Assembly (NCBI GenBank): GCA_002352375.1
Contig: DEIH01000066.1
Coordinates: forward strand, 1,494 to 18,569
DNA from: Spirochaeta sp. UBA2779
Lineage (GTDB): Bacteria > Spirochaetota > Spirochaetia > DSM-2461
DNA length: 17,076 nt
Direction of reading: 5' to 3'
This document shows, in pieces, positions 1 through 7,972 of the stretch (position 1 is the first letter of the stretch; every line of letters begins with the position of its first letter). The position numbers and the translations under genes are program-made. The notes beneath the pieces are model-generated. The model ran no database searches. It saw nothing but the letters and a program-made list of their open reading frames with translations, and was not told the DNA's origin.

Positions 1-573
1 AAAAATGACAATATCACCGCTGCCCTCAGGGATCGTATGGCAGAAATTCTTGTATCTCAAGGATGGGAGGTTGAGGTAAGGAGTCTTTATGAAGATTCTT
101 TTAATCCGGTGGCCACCGCTGATGAGGTGTCCTATAATAAACCTTCTCTGGACAACATCGATCCTCAGGTGGCCGAGTATCAGGCTCTGATAAAACAGGC
201 GGATGCTCTGGTGCTTGTTTATCCCCTCTGGTGGAAGCAGCCACCTGCCATGCTCAAAGGTTGGCAAGACCGGGTTTTCTCCTATGGTTTTGCCTATGAG
301 TTTGTTAATAACTCCCCGGACAGTGTTATCAGCCTGCTGGCCGGGAAAAAACTTCTCATTATCAACGTTGCAGCCAGTTCAAAAGATACTTACGAAGACC
401 AGGGCTACCTCCACTATCTGGATCTTGCCGATGCCTCCCTCTACGGGGCCAGCGGTATTGAATTAACCGGACGTCATATCATCTATTCCTCAACGGTTAT
501 GGGGATGGATGATAAGAAAGACTGCCTGGATGAACTTTCCGCATTGGTTCCATTGATTAAGCCTTCATATTAG
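1..573 (+). CDS. NAD(P)H:quinone oxidoreductase, flavodoxin-like fold (5' end cut by window)
   Basis: Two-electron reduction of quinones or similar acceptors by NAD(P)H through a bound flavin is the family role (NQO1/MdaB/KefF type, cytosolic or membrane-peripheral). The frame is open from base 1, and the residues before the first ATG at position 37 (KNDNITAALRDR) match the usual helix after the P-loop-like FMN-binding segment. The true start therefore lies upstream of the window, and the ATG at 37 is internal. The family motif is visible as LVYPLWWKQPPAMLKGW followed by DRVFSYGFAYEF, and the SLYEDSFNP segment is also typical. The gene ends with TAG at 573 and overlaps the tail of the opposing DUF89 gene by 9 nt. 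The family is clear; the physiological substrate is not. Confidence 0.88.
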   Translation, partial: KNDNITAALRDRMAEILVSQGWEVEVRSLYEDSFNPVATADEVSYNKPSLDNIDPQVAEYQALIKQADALVLVYPLWWKQPPAMLKGWQDRVFSYGFAYEFVNNSPDSVISLLAGKKLLIINVAASSKDTYEDQGYLHYLDLADASLYGASGIELTGRHIIYSSTVMGMDDKKDCLDELSALVPLIKPSY

Positions 574-1824
574 AGAAGGGCCGGAGAAATGAATCACCCC
601 CCAGCGTCCATTTACCAACCACTGTTTATCCTTGATATTCAGCTCCTGTATCTGCTCAGAACTTAAACCGACTGCCAATTCCGCTTTAAGGGTTCGTAAT
701 GCGGCCACAGGGAATGGTAGAAAATTCACCGCATCAGGAAATGCCGTTGTCCAGTTCCAGTGTAAATCTCCCAGCAGGCGGCGGTAGTTCGCATCCCCTT
801 TGATAATCAGCAGAGCCGAGAGGGATATATCCTCCCGGAGTTTAACAGAAAGTTCCTGCATGGAGAGAGGGGAGTTCCAGAAAAAATGAGGTGCTGAGCT
901 GAGCCTGCCGGATGACAGATGCATATCCAGACGAATACCGAAATGCCGGACAGTCTCATCCTGAGCTTTTTTGAGTGTATCGATTGTATTCCGGATATCA
1001 TCTTCAATCACATCTGAGACAAAAACGGGATGGGCCTTAATGTGAAGTACAACCCTGGAGGCCAGACCGTGAGTAAGAAGGGTGTCGGCGAGGCCAAGGT
1101 CGCTCACCAGCTCGTATCCCGCATTGTCCAGCAGGATGTCAATCCGCCCTTCACCCCTCCCCTTGGTGATAAGCCTGATAATCTCCCCGCTGTCGTCTGC
1201 CAGCAGATGATCCCTGACATTCTGCAGATTCTTATGAGAGGGAGAAACTTCCCCATCCGCCGGCCAGAGGCTCAAGTCGGCCTGATTCCCCCAGAGTGAG
1301 TTGAGAATCGCATCCTGAATCATGGTTTTCGGGGAGATTTTCTTTACTCCACTGTCAATCCAGTCCTGAAGCACCCTTGCAAACCGCTGGATTGACGGTT
1401 CTGACTGAAGCAGACCCTGTTTCTTCTGATGAAAAAAAGGGTCTATTCCTGTATGAAAATAGCCAACCGCATCCATAATCCGCCGGTAGAAATAAACCTC
1501 GGCGAAAAACCAGGGAACTTCCAGCCATGTGCTGGATTCAAAGGGAGTAATATAGGCCTCCCATTCCTCGAAGTCTGCGGTTGAGGAATCCCGAAGCCTC
1601 TGTATTGTCCCTTCCGGCAGCTCATTCCGGAGCACCTTCAGCTCCTCGATCGTTCCAGGGTTAAAATCGTTGTCCTTGAGTATTCGATCGATAATCTCAG
1701 GCAGCCGTTTAACAATGGTTGAATGAGCCCATGAGCCGGGATCTTTCCCTCTGATAGGTTCTGGAAGTTTAATGATGGTGACCGTGCTCCCCATGAACGT
1801 GTCCATGTTCCAGTTCTTCTTCAC
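565..1824 (-). CDS. ARMT1-type DUF89 damage-control phosphatase
   Basis: Metal-dependent phosphatase of the DUF89 family, subfamily III (ARMT1-like). These enzymes are thought to remove harmful or surplus phosphometabolites such as sugar phosphates. Visible blocks, in order: LPEPIRGKDPGSWAHSTIVK near residues 20-39, WGNQADLSLWP at 178-188, the metal-binding DNAGYELVSDLGLAD at 233-247 (Asp233 and Asn234), HIKAHPVFVSDV at 261-272, and KGDANYRRLLGD at 342-353. The 419 aa length fits the subfamily. The start is GTG at 1824, chosen because GAGGG lies 6 nt upstream; internal ATGs at 1806 and 1794 would also keep the whole conserved core. The first 56 nt overlap the end of the SlyD gene in another frame, which suggests translational coupling. 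The substrate is unknown. Confidence 0.88.
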   Translation of the reverse strand: MKKNWNMDTFMGSTVTIIKLPEPIRGKDPGSWAHSTIVKRLPEIIDRILKDNDFNPGTIEELKVLRNELPEGTIQRLRDSSTADFEEWEAYITPFESSTWLEVPWFFAEVYFYRRIMDAVGYFHTGIDPFFHQKKQGLLQSEPSIQRFARVLQDWIDSGVKKISPKTMIQDAILNSLWGNQADLSLWPADGEVSPSHKNLQNVRDHLLADDSGEIIRLITKGRGEGRIDILLDNAGYELVSDLGLADTLLTHGLASRVVLHIKAHPVFVSDVIEDDIRNTIDTLKKAQDETVRHFGIRLDMHLSSGRLSSAPHFFWNSPLSMQELSVKLREDISLSALLIIKGDANYRRLLGDLHWNWTTAFPDAVNFLPFPVAALRTLKAELAVGLSSEQIQELNIKDKQWLVNGRWGVIHFSGPSLI

Positions 1825-2248
1825 TGGCTTCCCTCACCTCTGTCACGGTAACGTCGAAGGTGAGAGTTTTATCCGCAAAGGGGTGGTTGCCGTCTATAGC
1901 TACCGTATCATCTTCCACAGAAAGTACCGTGTAGAATCGAACCTCACCGTCGAGGTCAGCATGAAAAACAAGACCCGGAGAAACCTCTGATGAATCCTCA
2001 AAATCCTCAAGAGAAACCTCTCTAACCAGCTCCTCATCACGAACACCGAAGGCCTCTTCCGGAGCCAGTGTAACCTCCATCTGATGTCCGTTTTCTTTTC
2101 CCTCCAGAGCCTTCTCCAGTCCCGGAGCCAGGGTTTGGCTTCCATGAATGTAACTGAGGAGTTCCCCGTCGGCACTTTCGATAATTTTGCCTTCTGAATC
2201 CTTGATGGTATAGTCGATGGTAACCACCGCGTCTTTGATAATGGTCAT
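1769..2248 (-). CDS. slyD: SlyD-type FKBP peptidyl-prolyl cis-trans isomerase
   Basis: Cytosolic prolyl isomerase and chaperone. The FKBP half-domains are recognisable: VVTIDYTIKDSEGK near residue 8, IHGSQTLAPGLEKALEGK near 34, and the closing block NHPFADKTLTFDVTV at 121-135 (NHPLAGKTL in most SlyD proteins). The segment at about 70-120 between them is the insert-in-flap chaperone domain. The protein ends in a short His-rich tail (HGHVHGEHGHHH, residues 148-159), the metal-binding tail of SlyD, which in Enterobacteria delivers nickel for hydrogenase maturation; no hydrogenase gene is seen here. The 159 aa length is normal. The ATG start has AAGGA 9 nt upstream. It is first in a leftward pair with the DUF89 phosphatase and divergent from the HAD gene. 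Confidence 0.92.
   Translation of the reverse strand: MTIIKDAVVTIDYTIKDSEGKIIESADGELLSYIHGSQTLAPGLEKALEGKENGHQMEVTLAPEEAFGVRDEELVREVSLEDFEDSSEVSPGLVFHADLDGEVRFYTVLSVEDDTVAIDGNHPFADKTLTFDVTVTEVREASEEELEHGHVHGEHGHHH
1825..1840 (-). promoter_or_regulatory. ribosome binding site inside slyD for the DUF89 gene
   Basis: On the minus strand GAGGTGAGGG runs up to 6 nt before the GTG at 1824. It lies in slyD codons and supports the GTG start over the later ATGs. This places initiation of the second gene before termination of the first. Confidence 0.55.
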
Positions 2249-2255
2249 TTTCCAT

Positions 2256-2313
2256 AATCCTTATTTAATTTACCGTTTGAATCCTATAAGAGATTAGGAT
2301 TAAAATCCAATCC
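2256..2313. repeat. cluster of AATCC/GGATT motifs between divergent slyD and HAD genes
   Basis: AATCC occurs at 2256-2260, 2280-2284, 2304-2308 and 2309-2313, with its complement GGATT at 2297-2301. Two dyads result: AATCCTA (2280-2286) with TAGGATT (2295-2301), and GGATT (2297-2301) with AATCC (2304-2308). This may be an operator controlling either divergent gene, or a chance effect of AT-rich sequence. No matching regulator is identifiable. Confidence 0.35.
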
Positions 2314-2315
2314 GT

Positions 2316-3170
2316 ATGGTTACATCAACCCCACCGGGACTTCTGGCCACCGATCTTGACGGTACTCTCGCCGTGGAAGGGGTAATTAACAGGACCGATA
2401 GGGCTGCAGCCGTCGAGCTGAAAAGCCGGGGTATCCCGGTACTGGTGGTTACCGGCCGGAATCCGGAGTCTCTGAAAAAAGTGGAGGGACTCTGGGAGGT
2501 GGCCGATGAAGTTCTCTTCTCTTCAGGGGCCGGCGTTCTCACGGACAAGGATGCAGAACCCGTCGGTATGGGCCGATTGTCAGCCGGGGAAATCTTAGAG
2601 ATTACGGCTATCCTGAATGAAGCCGGAGAGGATTACTGCCTGCTGGATCCGATTCCTGATAATCATCATTTCTCATGGAAACGTCATCGTAAACCCGGGG
2701 AGAATCCTGATTTTAACCGGAGGATGAACCTCTATAAAACCTGGGGACGTCCTGATAATGGGATTCCTGCCCAGGCATCCCAGGTTCTTATTGTTCTGCC
2801 TCCGGGTACTTTTATACAAAGTGAAACGGTAAAGGCTCTTTCCCGGTGGTCGGTTTTTCACAGCTCTTCCCCGGTAGACCACAAGTCCATCTGGCTGGAG
2901 ATTTTTCCGACTGGAATGGATAAGGGTTCGGCTTTGGCCGCCTGGTGTTCATCCCGGAGACTGCCGAAAGAGAGGGTGTTGGCCCTGGGGAATGATTTTA
3001 ACGATGAGTCCATGCTCGCCTGGGCGGGGATGGGCCGGGTGGTGGGCGGCTCTCCCCTTGCCCGGGATTCAGTTTTCTCAGTTCTGCCTCCGGCGGGAAT
3101 GGGTGGGTTTGAAGCGGCCGCTAATGAAGCACTGGAGTGCTTTACCGGATGTTTCGAACCTGATAGATAA
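2316..3170 (+). CDS. HAD-superfamily hydrolase, Cof-like
   Basis: Cytosolic phosphatase of the haloacid dehalogenase superfamily with a C2-type cap, the Cof/sucrose-phosphatase-like group acting on sugar phosphates or related metabolites. Motif I is DLDGTL with nucleophile Asp13 and acid/base Asp15; motif II is the Thr in VVTGR near residue 46; motif III is the Lys in MDKGSALAAW; motif IV is GNDFNDESML, where the usual GDGxND reads GNDFND. The 284 aa length is usual. The ATG at 2316 starts just before motif I. AGGA lies 15 nt upstream, so initiation looks weak; a possible TTGAAT-18-TAAAAT promoter would make the message nearly leaderless. The last 29 nt overlap the opposing rlpA-like gene. 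The substrate is not predictable. Confidence 0.88.
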   Translation: MVTSTPPGLLATDLDGTLAVEGVINRTDRAAAVELKSRGIPVLVVTGRNPESLKKVEGLWEVADEVLFSSGAGVLTDKDAEPVGMGRLSAGEILEITAILNEAGEDYCLLDPIPDNHHFSWKRHRKPGENPDFNRRMNLYKTWGRPDNGIPAQASQVLIVLPPGTFIQSETVKALSRWSVFHSSSPVDHKSIWLEIFPTGMDKGSALAAWCSSRRLPKERVLALGNDFNDESMLAWAGMGRVVGGSPLARDSVFSVLPPAGMGGFEAAANEALECFTGCFEPDR

Positions 3171-3756
3171 ACAGATTTGTATATCCCAGGGTTCCCAGAC
3201 GCTGTGAGAGGGCAAATACCTCTTCTTCTCCCACATCCGGGATGGATATCCGGGTAATCCCGTCGCTTCCCAGTTCCGCTTTGGGTTTCAGTCCCGCATC
3301 AGTCAGGCGGATCCGGTGGGAAAGGGCATTTTCCAAATCTCCCCAGGCGCCGATCTGAACGTTAAATCGTACTTCCTGAATCGTTCCTTCCAGGGCCACA
3401 ATGTGTACCCTCGCGGTTCCATCGCGCACCATGTCGATATCTTTGGCTGCCGCGTAGGTGAGGTCAATAATCCTGTCGTCTACAAAGGGTCCCCGGTCGT
3501 TCACTCGAACCTGAACGCTGAGCTCGTTGTCCAGGTTTGTTACCTCAAGAACCGTGCCGAAAGGCAGGGTTTTATGGGCTGCTGTGTAGCCGTTGGTGTC
3601 GTAGGTTTCCCCGTTGGCAGTGGTTCTGCCCTGGAAAATCCCGCCGTACCACGAGGCGATACCCGATTGTTCCCAGGCTGAGAGCTTGATTGCCGGTGCA
3701 AAGATGGTCAGGATGAAGAACAAAGCGGCGGTTATCCGCCGGTGGGTTAAGCTCAT
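3142..3756 (-). CDS. rlpA: RlpA-like secreted protein: DPBB domain plus SPOR domain
   Basis: RlpA proteins are exported cell-wall proteins; some cleave glycan strands lacking stem peptides and localise to the division septum through SPOR. Starting at the ATG at 3756 gives a standard signal peptide (SLTHRR, then a hydrophobic AALFFILTIFAPAI, cleaved near LSA-WE). The DPBB domain follows: GIASWYGGIFQGRTTANGE, then THKTLPFGT-like AAHKTLPFGTVLEVTN, then RVNDRGPFVDDRIIDLTYAA with the conserved Asp of NDRGP. The C-terminal 75 residues (FNVQIGAWGDLENA to the end) are a SPOR fold. A GTG at 3822 would add 22 residues, but they make a poor signal peptide and would overlap the divergent gene. No lipobox Cys is visible, unlike E. 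coli RlpA. The tail overlaps the HAD gene by 29 nt. Confidence 0.87.
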   Translation of the reverse strand: MSLTHRRITAALFFILTIFAPAIKLSAWEQSGIASWYGGIFQGRTTANGETYDTNGYTAAHKTLPFGTVLEVTNLDNELSVQVRVNDRGPFVDDRIIDLTYAAAKDIDMVRDGTARVHIVALEGTIQEVRFNVQIGAWGDLENALSHRIRLTDAGLKPKAELGSDGITRISIPDVGEEEVFALSQRLGTLGYTNLFIYQVRNIR

Positions 3757-3801
3757 GCTGAGTATATCGGCGATTGGAGGAATGTTCTGAATGGTTGGGA
3801 T

Positions 3802-4341
3802 TTGAAAGATGACCTCTTTCACGGTTGGGTTCTCAGTTTTTCCGATACGGAGATAAGCCCTCTTTTCCCCTGTTATCGGGGGGCCTTCGAGGCGGATGAA
3901 CGTCCCCCGAAACGGGTAAGGCTTTCCTCCAGAGTTGAAGAGGGAGGCGCCTCAGCACGAATCAGGGCGCCCTCTTTTCCCCGCCGGTGTACCTTCGGAG
4001 TTTCGGTGGAAATCCCCCCTGAAATCTGGCATCCGGCCGGTAACCGCCGGGGATGGCATTTCTTCACCCACGGGGATTTTCACCTGACCATCTACACCTC
4101 TCTCCCTGCCACATGGCTGGCCCAGACCCCCGGCGGGGACCCCCTTCCCCCGCCCTGGCGGGAGTTATGGAGTTTCGGTACCGACCATATCTGGAGCTGC
4201 CGCATTTACACTTCAGGAGGGTCCGGGAGAGGGGAGAATGAATTTTCAGAATTCATTTCCAGCTGTACTGAGACTCCACCCCGCCGGCTTTCATTTTTTA
4301 CCGGGAAAATATTGCCGGCTGGATTGCTTGAAAATTCATAA
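3802..4341 (+). CDS. uncharacterised protein, GC-rich gene, TTG start
   Basis: I do not recognise this protein. The frame is open from a stop at 3748-3750 to TAA at 4341 and has no ATG near its 5' end; TTG at 3802 is the only plausible early start, and it has no convincing ribosome binding site. Codon third positions are strongly C/G-rich through the middle, and no other gene fills the gap, which favours real coding. The product (about 179 aa) is rich in Trp, Pro and Arg, with no signal peptide or membrane segment. The middle (VSVEIPPEIWHPAGNRRGW, then HFFTHGDFHLTIYTSLPATW) looks like a compact beta-rich fold. It is divergent from rlpA. Alternatives are a later start or a decayed gene. Confidence 0.5.
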   Translation: MKDDLFHGWVLSFSDTEISPLFPCYRGAFEADERPPKRVRLSSRVEEGGASARIRAPSFPRRCTFGVSVEIPPEIWHPAGNRRGWHFFTHGDFHLTIYTSLPATWLAQTPGGDPLPPPWRELWSFGTDHIWSCRIYTSGGSGRGENEFSEFISSCTETPPRRLSFFTGKILPAGLLENS

Positions 4342-4539
4342 AGAAACATCCTGAATTACTCTAAATATAAGCTTTAGAATCAGTTTGGAAAATACACTGT
4401 CAAAAGATGAGATAATCTTAATAAATGTTGGTTCTCATAATGAACTTTATGGACAACAATACTTCCAGTGATAAGAATCCGGCGATGAAAAAGTCCGAGA
4501 GACACATAAGATGAAGCTTAGCACCGGCGGATAGCCGAG

Positions 4540-5802
4540 TCAGCCTTTATAGGGTGCCTCATCGGTAACAATATCGATAAGATCGTCGATGCCTGTCACC
4601 AACCTTCGTTCCAGCAGCCAGCGGCTTCCGATACGAAGAGCCATGCGTTCGATTTCAGCCCTCTTCTCATCATCCTCAATGCTGGAGATATCCCAGACAC
4701 TGACTATGCCCATCATCCGGCGGAGAAACTTGGTTCCCCCATGGCCGGCAACATCCTGAAGCATTTTCAAGATATAGCTCTGCCGGAAATCGGCAAAGGC
4801 TTCAGCCCCCCCGGGATAATTCCAGAAGGCGTCGGGAACCAGGTCACCTTTATTATTCTCAACCCACAAGGTTTCAAATTTTTCGGCGAACAAATTCCAG
4901 ATGTCCCTGATTGTTTCCAGGAGATACTGCTGATAATCGGCTCTCTCCAGAGCATCGGGTGTATGGGCAAAGTGGGAAAGATAGTTGAGAACCAGATTCT
5001 GCAGCAGAGCGGCCACATCATAGGCCATTGGACCGAAGAAGGAGAACTCAGGATCGATTACCCGGGTATCCTTTTCGTTGAGCATAATACTGCCGGTGTG
5101 GAGGTCGCTGTGAATCAGGGCTTCGGCATGAGTCATGTAGGCCATTTTCATTTCGATGATGGCCAGCTTTAAATCGCTGTTGGAGCGGATAGCCTGAACC
5201 TCTGCATCAATCAGGGGGTTCCATTTGTTCTCTTCAGACTCCATATAGGGGTTTGTATAAACAAAGTCTTCCTGAATTTCACAGAGCTGGGGATTGATGA
5301 AGGATTTCTGCAACTCTTTTTTTTCTACTCCGCTTAAATACATATCGGAGGTAAGAAAGAGGGTTCGGGCCAGAAAAGTTGAGATATGCTCTGGAAAGTC
5401 CGGAAAACGCCTGCGTTCTACCAGAGGCTTGCGCATCACTTCATGCTTCCCGAGATATTCCATCACGACAACCGACATCTCTTCGTCGTGATCGTATACA
5501 TCCGGGGCCAGGCCTGGGGCCAGTTCATTATGTTTCAGCAGGGCCTGGGTTTCAAAACGCATTCTCTCCCGGGTAAGAGGCCAGGATTCTCCGGCCACTT
5601 TCAGATAGGTTAATGCCTGCTTAACGATGATGGCCCGGCCGGATTCATTTTCGGCTTCCCTGACGATAAAAACCTGATTCAGATTTCCATCCCCGATTTC
5701 ATCGGTGTTGAGGTTCCCTTTCCTGTCGATTACCGAATCCAGGGCTCTCCGGTTGCGCACATATTTGAGAACACTCTCGTTGTCCAAAGCATAATAAGCC
5801 AT
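4540..5802 (-). CDS. mtnK: 5-methylthioribose kinase (MtnK)
   Basis: Phosphorylates 5-methylthioribose, or 5-deoxyribose in some bacteria, at C1 with ATP in the cytosol. The protein-kinase-like fold shows a nucleotide loop GDGNLNQVF at residues 37-45, Lys61 in IIVKQA, the catalytic block IHSDLHTGSI at 230-239 with Asp233, and the metal-binding DPEFSFFGPMAYD at 250-262. The 420 aa length is normal for MtnK. The ATG has AAGGAG upstream, inside the end of mtnA, only 3 nt after the mtnA stop, so the two are translated from one message. It is the last gene of the leftward lacI-mtnA-mtnK unit; no clear intrinsic terminator follows. Whether the in vivo substrate is methylthioribose or another C5-modified ribose cannot be decided. 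Confidence 0.94.
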   Translation of the reverse strand: MAYYALDNESVLKYVRNRRALDSVIDRKGNLNTDEIGDGNLNQVFIVREAENESGRAIIVKQALTYLKVAGESWPLTRERMRFETQALLKHNELAPGLAPDVYDHDEEMSVVVMEYLGKHEVMRKPLVERRRFPDFPEHISTFLARTLFLTSDMYLSGVEKKELQKSFINPQLCEIQEDFVYTNPYMESEENKWNPLIDAEVQAIRSNSDLKLAIIEMKMAYMTHAEALIHSDLHTGSIMLNEKDTRVIDPEFSFFGPMAYDVAALLQNLVLNYLSHFAHTPDALERADYQQYLLETIRDIWNLFAEKFETLWVENNKGDLVPDAFWNYPGGAEAFADFRQSYILKMLQDVAGHGGTKFLRRMMGIVSVWDISSIEDDEKRAEIERMALRIGSRWLLERRLVTGIDDLIDIVTDEAPYKG

Positions 5803-5805
5803 AGT

Positions 5806-6924
5806 TCAAACTCCTTTTTCGGGGTACAAGCCCAGAACGCCTTTTGCAGAAGCATCACAGATTCCCCGCTCGGTAATCAGTCCGGTAACAAGCCGGGCCG
5901 GAGTAACATCGAAAGCGTAATTTACCCCCGGGCTGTTATCCGGTGCCAATTGCACGGTAACAATTTCACTCTTGTATAACCCGTTGATAGTCCTTACTTC
6001 TGCAGCATCCCGCTGTTCAATAGGAATCTCGGCAACGCCGTCTTTCATCTTCCAGTCAAAGGTGGATGAGGGAAGAGCTACGTAGAATGGTACTCCGTTA
6101 TCCATGGCAGCCAGAGCTTTCAGATATGTACCGATTTTATTTCCCACATCACCTGTATACGTGGTGCGGTCTGTACCGGTAATTACCATATCCACCATTC
6201 CATGCTGCATCAGATGTCCACCCGTATTGTCAGCAATAATTGAATGGGGCACTCCGTGCTCTCCCAGTTCCCATGCTGTTAATCTGGCACCCTGGTTCCG
6301 GGGCCGGGTTTCATCTACCCAGACATGAACTTTGATTCCCCTGTTGTAGGCCTCATATATTGGTGCGGTAGCTGTACCATAATCCACAAAGGCCAGCCAT
6401 CCTGCATTGCAGTGTGTGAGGATGTTAACAGTATCACCCTTTTTTCGCTTACTAATCTCTTCTATAACTTCGGCGCCGTACTCTCCGATACGACGGCAGA
6501 ACTCGGCATCCTCATCGGCAATAATACCGGCTGTTTTGAAAGCCGTCTGAATTCGGGATTCTACATTGCCTCCTGCAGCGGAAACCGCTTCAATCTGACG
6601 GTCGACAGCCCAGGCCAGATTCACGGCCGTCGGCCGGGTGGCTTTCAGGGTTTTACCGGATTCCTCAATAAATGACATAAAAGATGCCACAGAGTCCTTC
6701 GGGGCATTCATTGCGGCGAGGTATATTCCGTATCCGGCGCATGCGCCAATCAACCCTGCACCCCGGGCGTGCATATCCTTAATAGCCACGGCCATTTCTT
6801 CGACGGTACTCAGATCTTCAATAACGAATTTGTGGGGCAGATGACGCTGGTCTATTATCTGTACAACTGCCGGATTCTCTTTCATTACCCGGATTGTCCG
6901 GTAGTGTGTTCCTTGTACATTCAT
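5806..6924 (-). CDS. mtnA: 5-methylthioribose-1-phosphate isomerase (MtnA, eIF2B-like fold)
   Basis: Converts 5-methylthioribose-1-phosphate to the ribulose-1-phosphate form; the same family can act on 5-deoxyribose-1-phosphate. Catalytic residues known from Bacillus MtnA are present: Cys172 in LTHCNAGWLA and Asp252 in TGTDRTTYTGDVGNKIGTY. The N-terminal substrate loop reads RGAGLIGACAGYG where classical MtnA has RGAPAIG, and GTDRTT replaces GADRI, so this is a divergent MtnA branch. The 372 aa length is normal. AGGAG lies 11 nt before the ATG; 19 nt separate it from the lacI stop and 3 nt from mtnK. No mtnB, mtnC, mtnD, mtnW or mtnX gene is in the window, so the next step of salvage must be elsewhere or different. 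Confidence 0.93.
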   Translation of the reverse strand: MNVQGTHYRTIRVMKENPAVVQIIDQRHLPHKFVIEDLSTVEEMAVAIKDMHARGAGLIGACAGYGIYLAAMNAPKDSVASFMSFIEESGKTLKATRPTAVNLAWAVDRQIEAVSAAGGNVESRIQTAFKTAGIIADEDAEFCRRIGEYGAEVIEEISKRKKGDTVNILTHCNAGWLAFVDYGTATAPIYEAYNRGIKVHVWVDETRPRNQGARLTAWELGEHGVPHSIIADNTGGHLMQHGMVDMVITGTDRTTYTGDVGNKIGTYLKALAAMDNGVPFYVALPSSTFDWKMKDGVAEIPIEQRDAAEVRTINGLYKSEIVTVQLAPDNSPGVNYAFDVTPARLVTGLITERGICDASAKGVLGLYPEKGV

Positions 6925-6943
6925 AAAGTGAAAATCTCCTGGA

Positions 6944-7972
6944 TTAGTTTTTTGATTTGACGCTGTCTCTGATAATCAGTTCTCCGCCAATCAATACTTT
7001 TACCGGCGGGGCATTGGTGTCGCCGTGTATCCTATTATGAATCAGACGGATAGCAGTCTTGCCTATTTCATGTTTTGATACTTTTATTGTAGTTAATGGC
7101 GGATTCATAATCGAGGATAGAGGAAGATTATCGAATCCGATAATGGAAATGTCGTCAGGAACACTGAAATTGAATTCGTTTAAAGCTTTTATCGCACCGT
7201 AAGCCATTATATCGTTTGAAGATACCAGCCCGTCAGGAAGGAGTGGATTGGTATTCAAATATGCTTTCATATCCTCATAGGCACCGTTAAAGGTTGAATC
7301 TACAGTTATAATGTTCTCTGAGTCGATTTTAAGATTCAGGAACTTCGTTATATCCTTGAAAGCTTCAAACCTTAAATGGAAATTCCCTGTTTTAACATTG
7401 GAGAGCAGAAAACCGATATTTTCATATCCCTGCTGAACAAAATAGTTCACCATTTTGAAGACACCGTCGACGTTGTTCATATCAACAAAATCAAATTGAA
7501 GATAATCCTGAAAAGTATCAATAAATACAATGGGTACATTCAATGCTTCAAATGGTATGAAGTCTTCTGCCGACAGTTCGGTTCCCAGAACGATGATGCC
7601 CTGATATTTAATACCGGAAATGGATTCAATAACCTCTGGAACAGATTTGGCCCGAAATGAGTTCATTATCATGTGGTATCCATAAGCAGTAGAACCTTCA
7701 CTCAGGCCGTCGATGTAGTCAGCAATGAAGACATCATGATCTCTGTTGACGGTATGACCATGCCGGGCAATTCTCAGGAAGAGTATCGTCCCGTTGCTTG
7801 AAGGATTTGTCAGGTTCTGAATTTTGCTCTGTTGATATTTCAGGTCTTTTGCAATTTGAAGTATTCGGCTTCGATTCTTATCGCTGACACCTTTTTTTCC
7901 GCTCAAAGCCAGAGATACGGCTGCGGATGATACATGAGCGGCTTTGGCTATGTCAGCAATTTTCGTTGCCAT
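6944..7972 (-). CDS. LacI-family transcriptional regulator
   Basis: Sugar-responsive DNA-binding regulator. Residues 3-25 form the LacI helix-turn-helix (KIADIAKAAHVSSAAVSLAL), and the hinge region is SDKNRSRILQIAKDLKY. The remainder is a periplasmic-binding-protein-like effector domain, with GIIVLGTEL, the FIDTF segment, DGLVSSNDIMAYGAIKAL and SIIGFDNLPLSSIMNPPLTTI all typical. The 342 aa length is normal. The ATG has AGGAG 8 nt upstream. It heads the leftward unit with mtnA and mtnK and faces the ABC transporter operon, the usual position for a local repressor controlling both directions. The effector is probably the imported compound or a phosphorylated product; this is inferred from position only. 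Confidence 0.93.
   Translation of the reverse strand: MATKIADIAKAAHVSSAAVSLALSGKKGVSDKNRSRILQIAKDLKYQQSKIQNLTNPSSNGTILFLRIARHGHTVNRDHDVFIADYIDGLSEGSTAYGYHMIMNSFRAKSVPEVIESISGIKYQGIIVLGTELSAEDFIPFEALNVPIVFIDTFQDYLQFDFVDMNNVDGVFKMVNYFVQQGYENIGFLLSNVKTGNFHLRFEAFKDITKFLNLKIDSENIITVDSTFNGAYEDMKAYLNTNPLLPDGLVSSNDIMAYGAIKALNEFNFSVPDDISIIGFDNLPLSSIMNPPLTTIKVSKHEIGKTAIRLIHNRIHGDTNAPPVKVLIGGELIIRDSVKSKN

Noticed and set aside
4360..4378. Inverted repeat TCTAAA/TTTAGA after the unknown gene as a terminator.
   Set aside because: The stem is only 6 bp, A/T-dominated, and has no following T-run.
4440..4514. Small open frame of 24 codons on the plus strand in the gap between the unknown gene and mtnK.
   Set aside because: No ribosome site, low-complexity hydrophilic product and no recognisable motif; it is best left as non-coding.
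4540..6924. A standard methionine salvage operon.
   Set aside because: Only mtnA and mtnK are present; mtnB, mtnC, mtnD, mtnW, mtnX and an aminotransferase are absent from the window.
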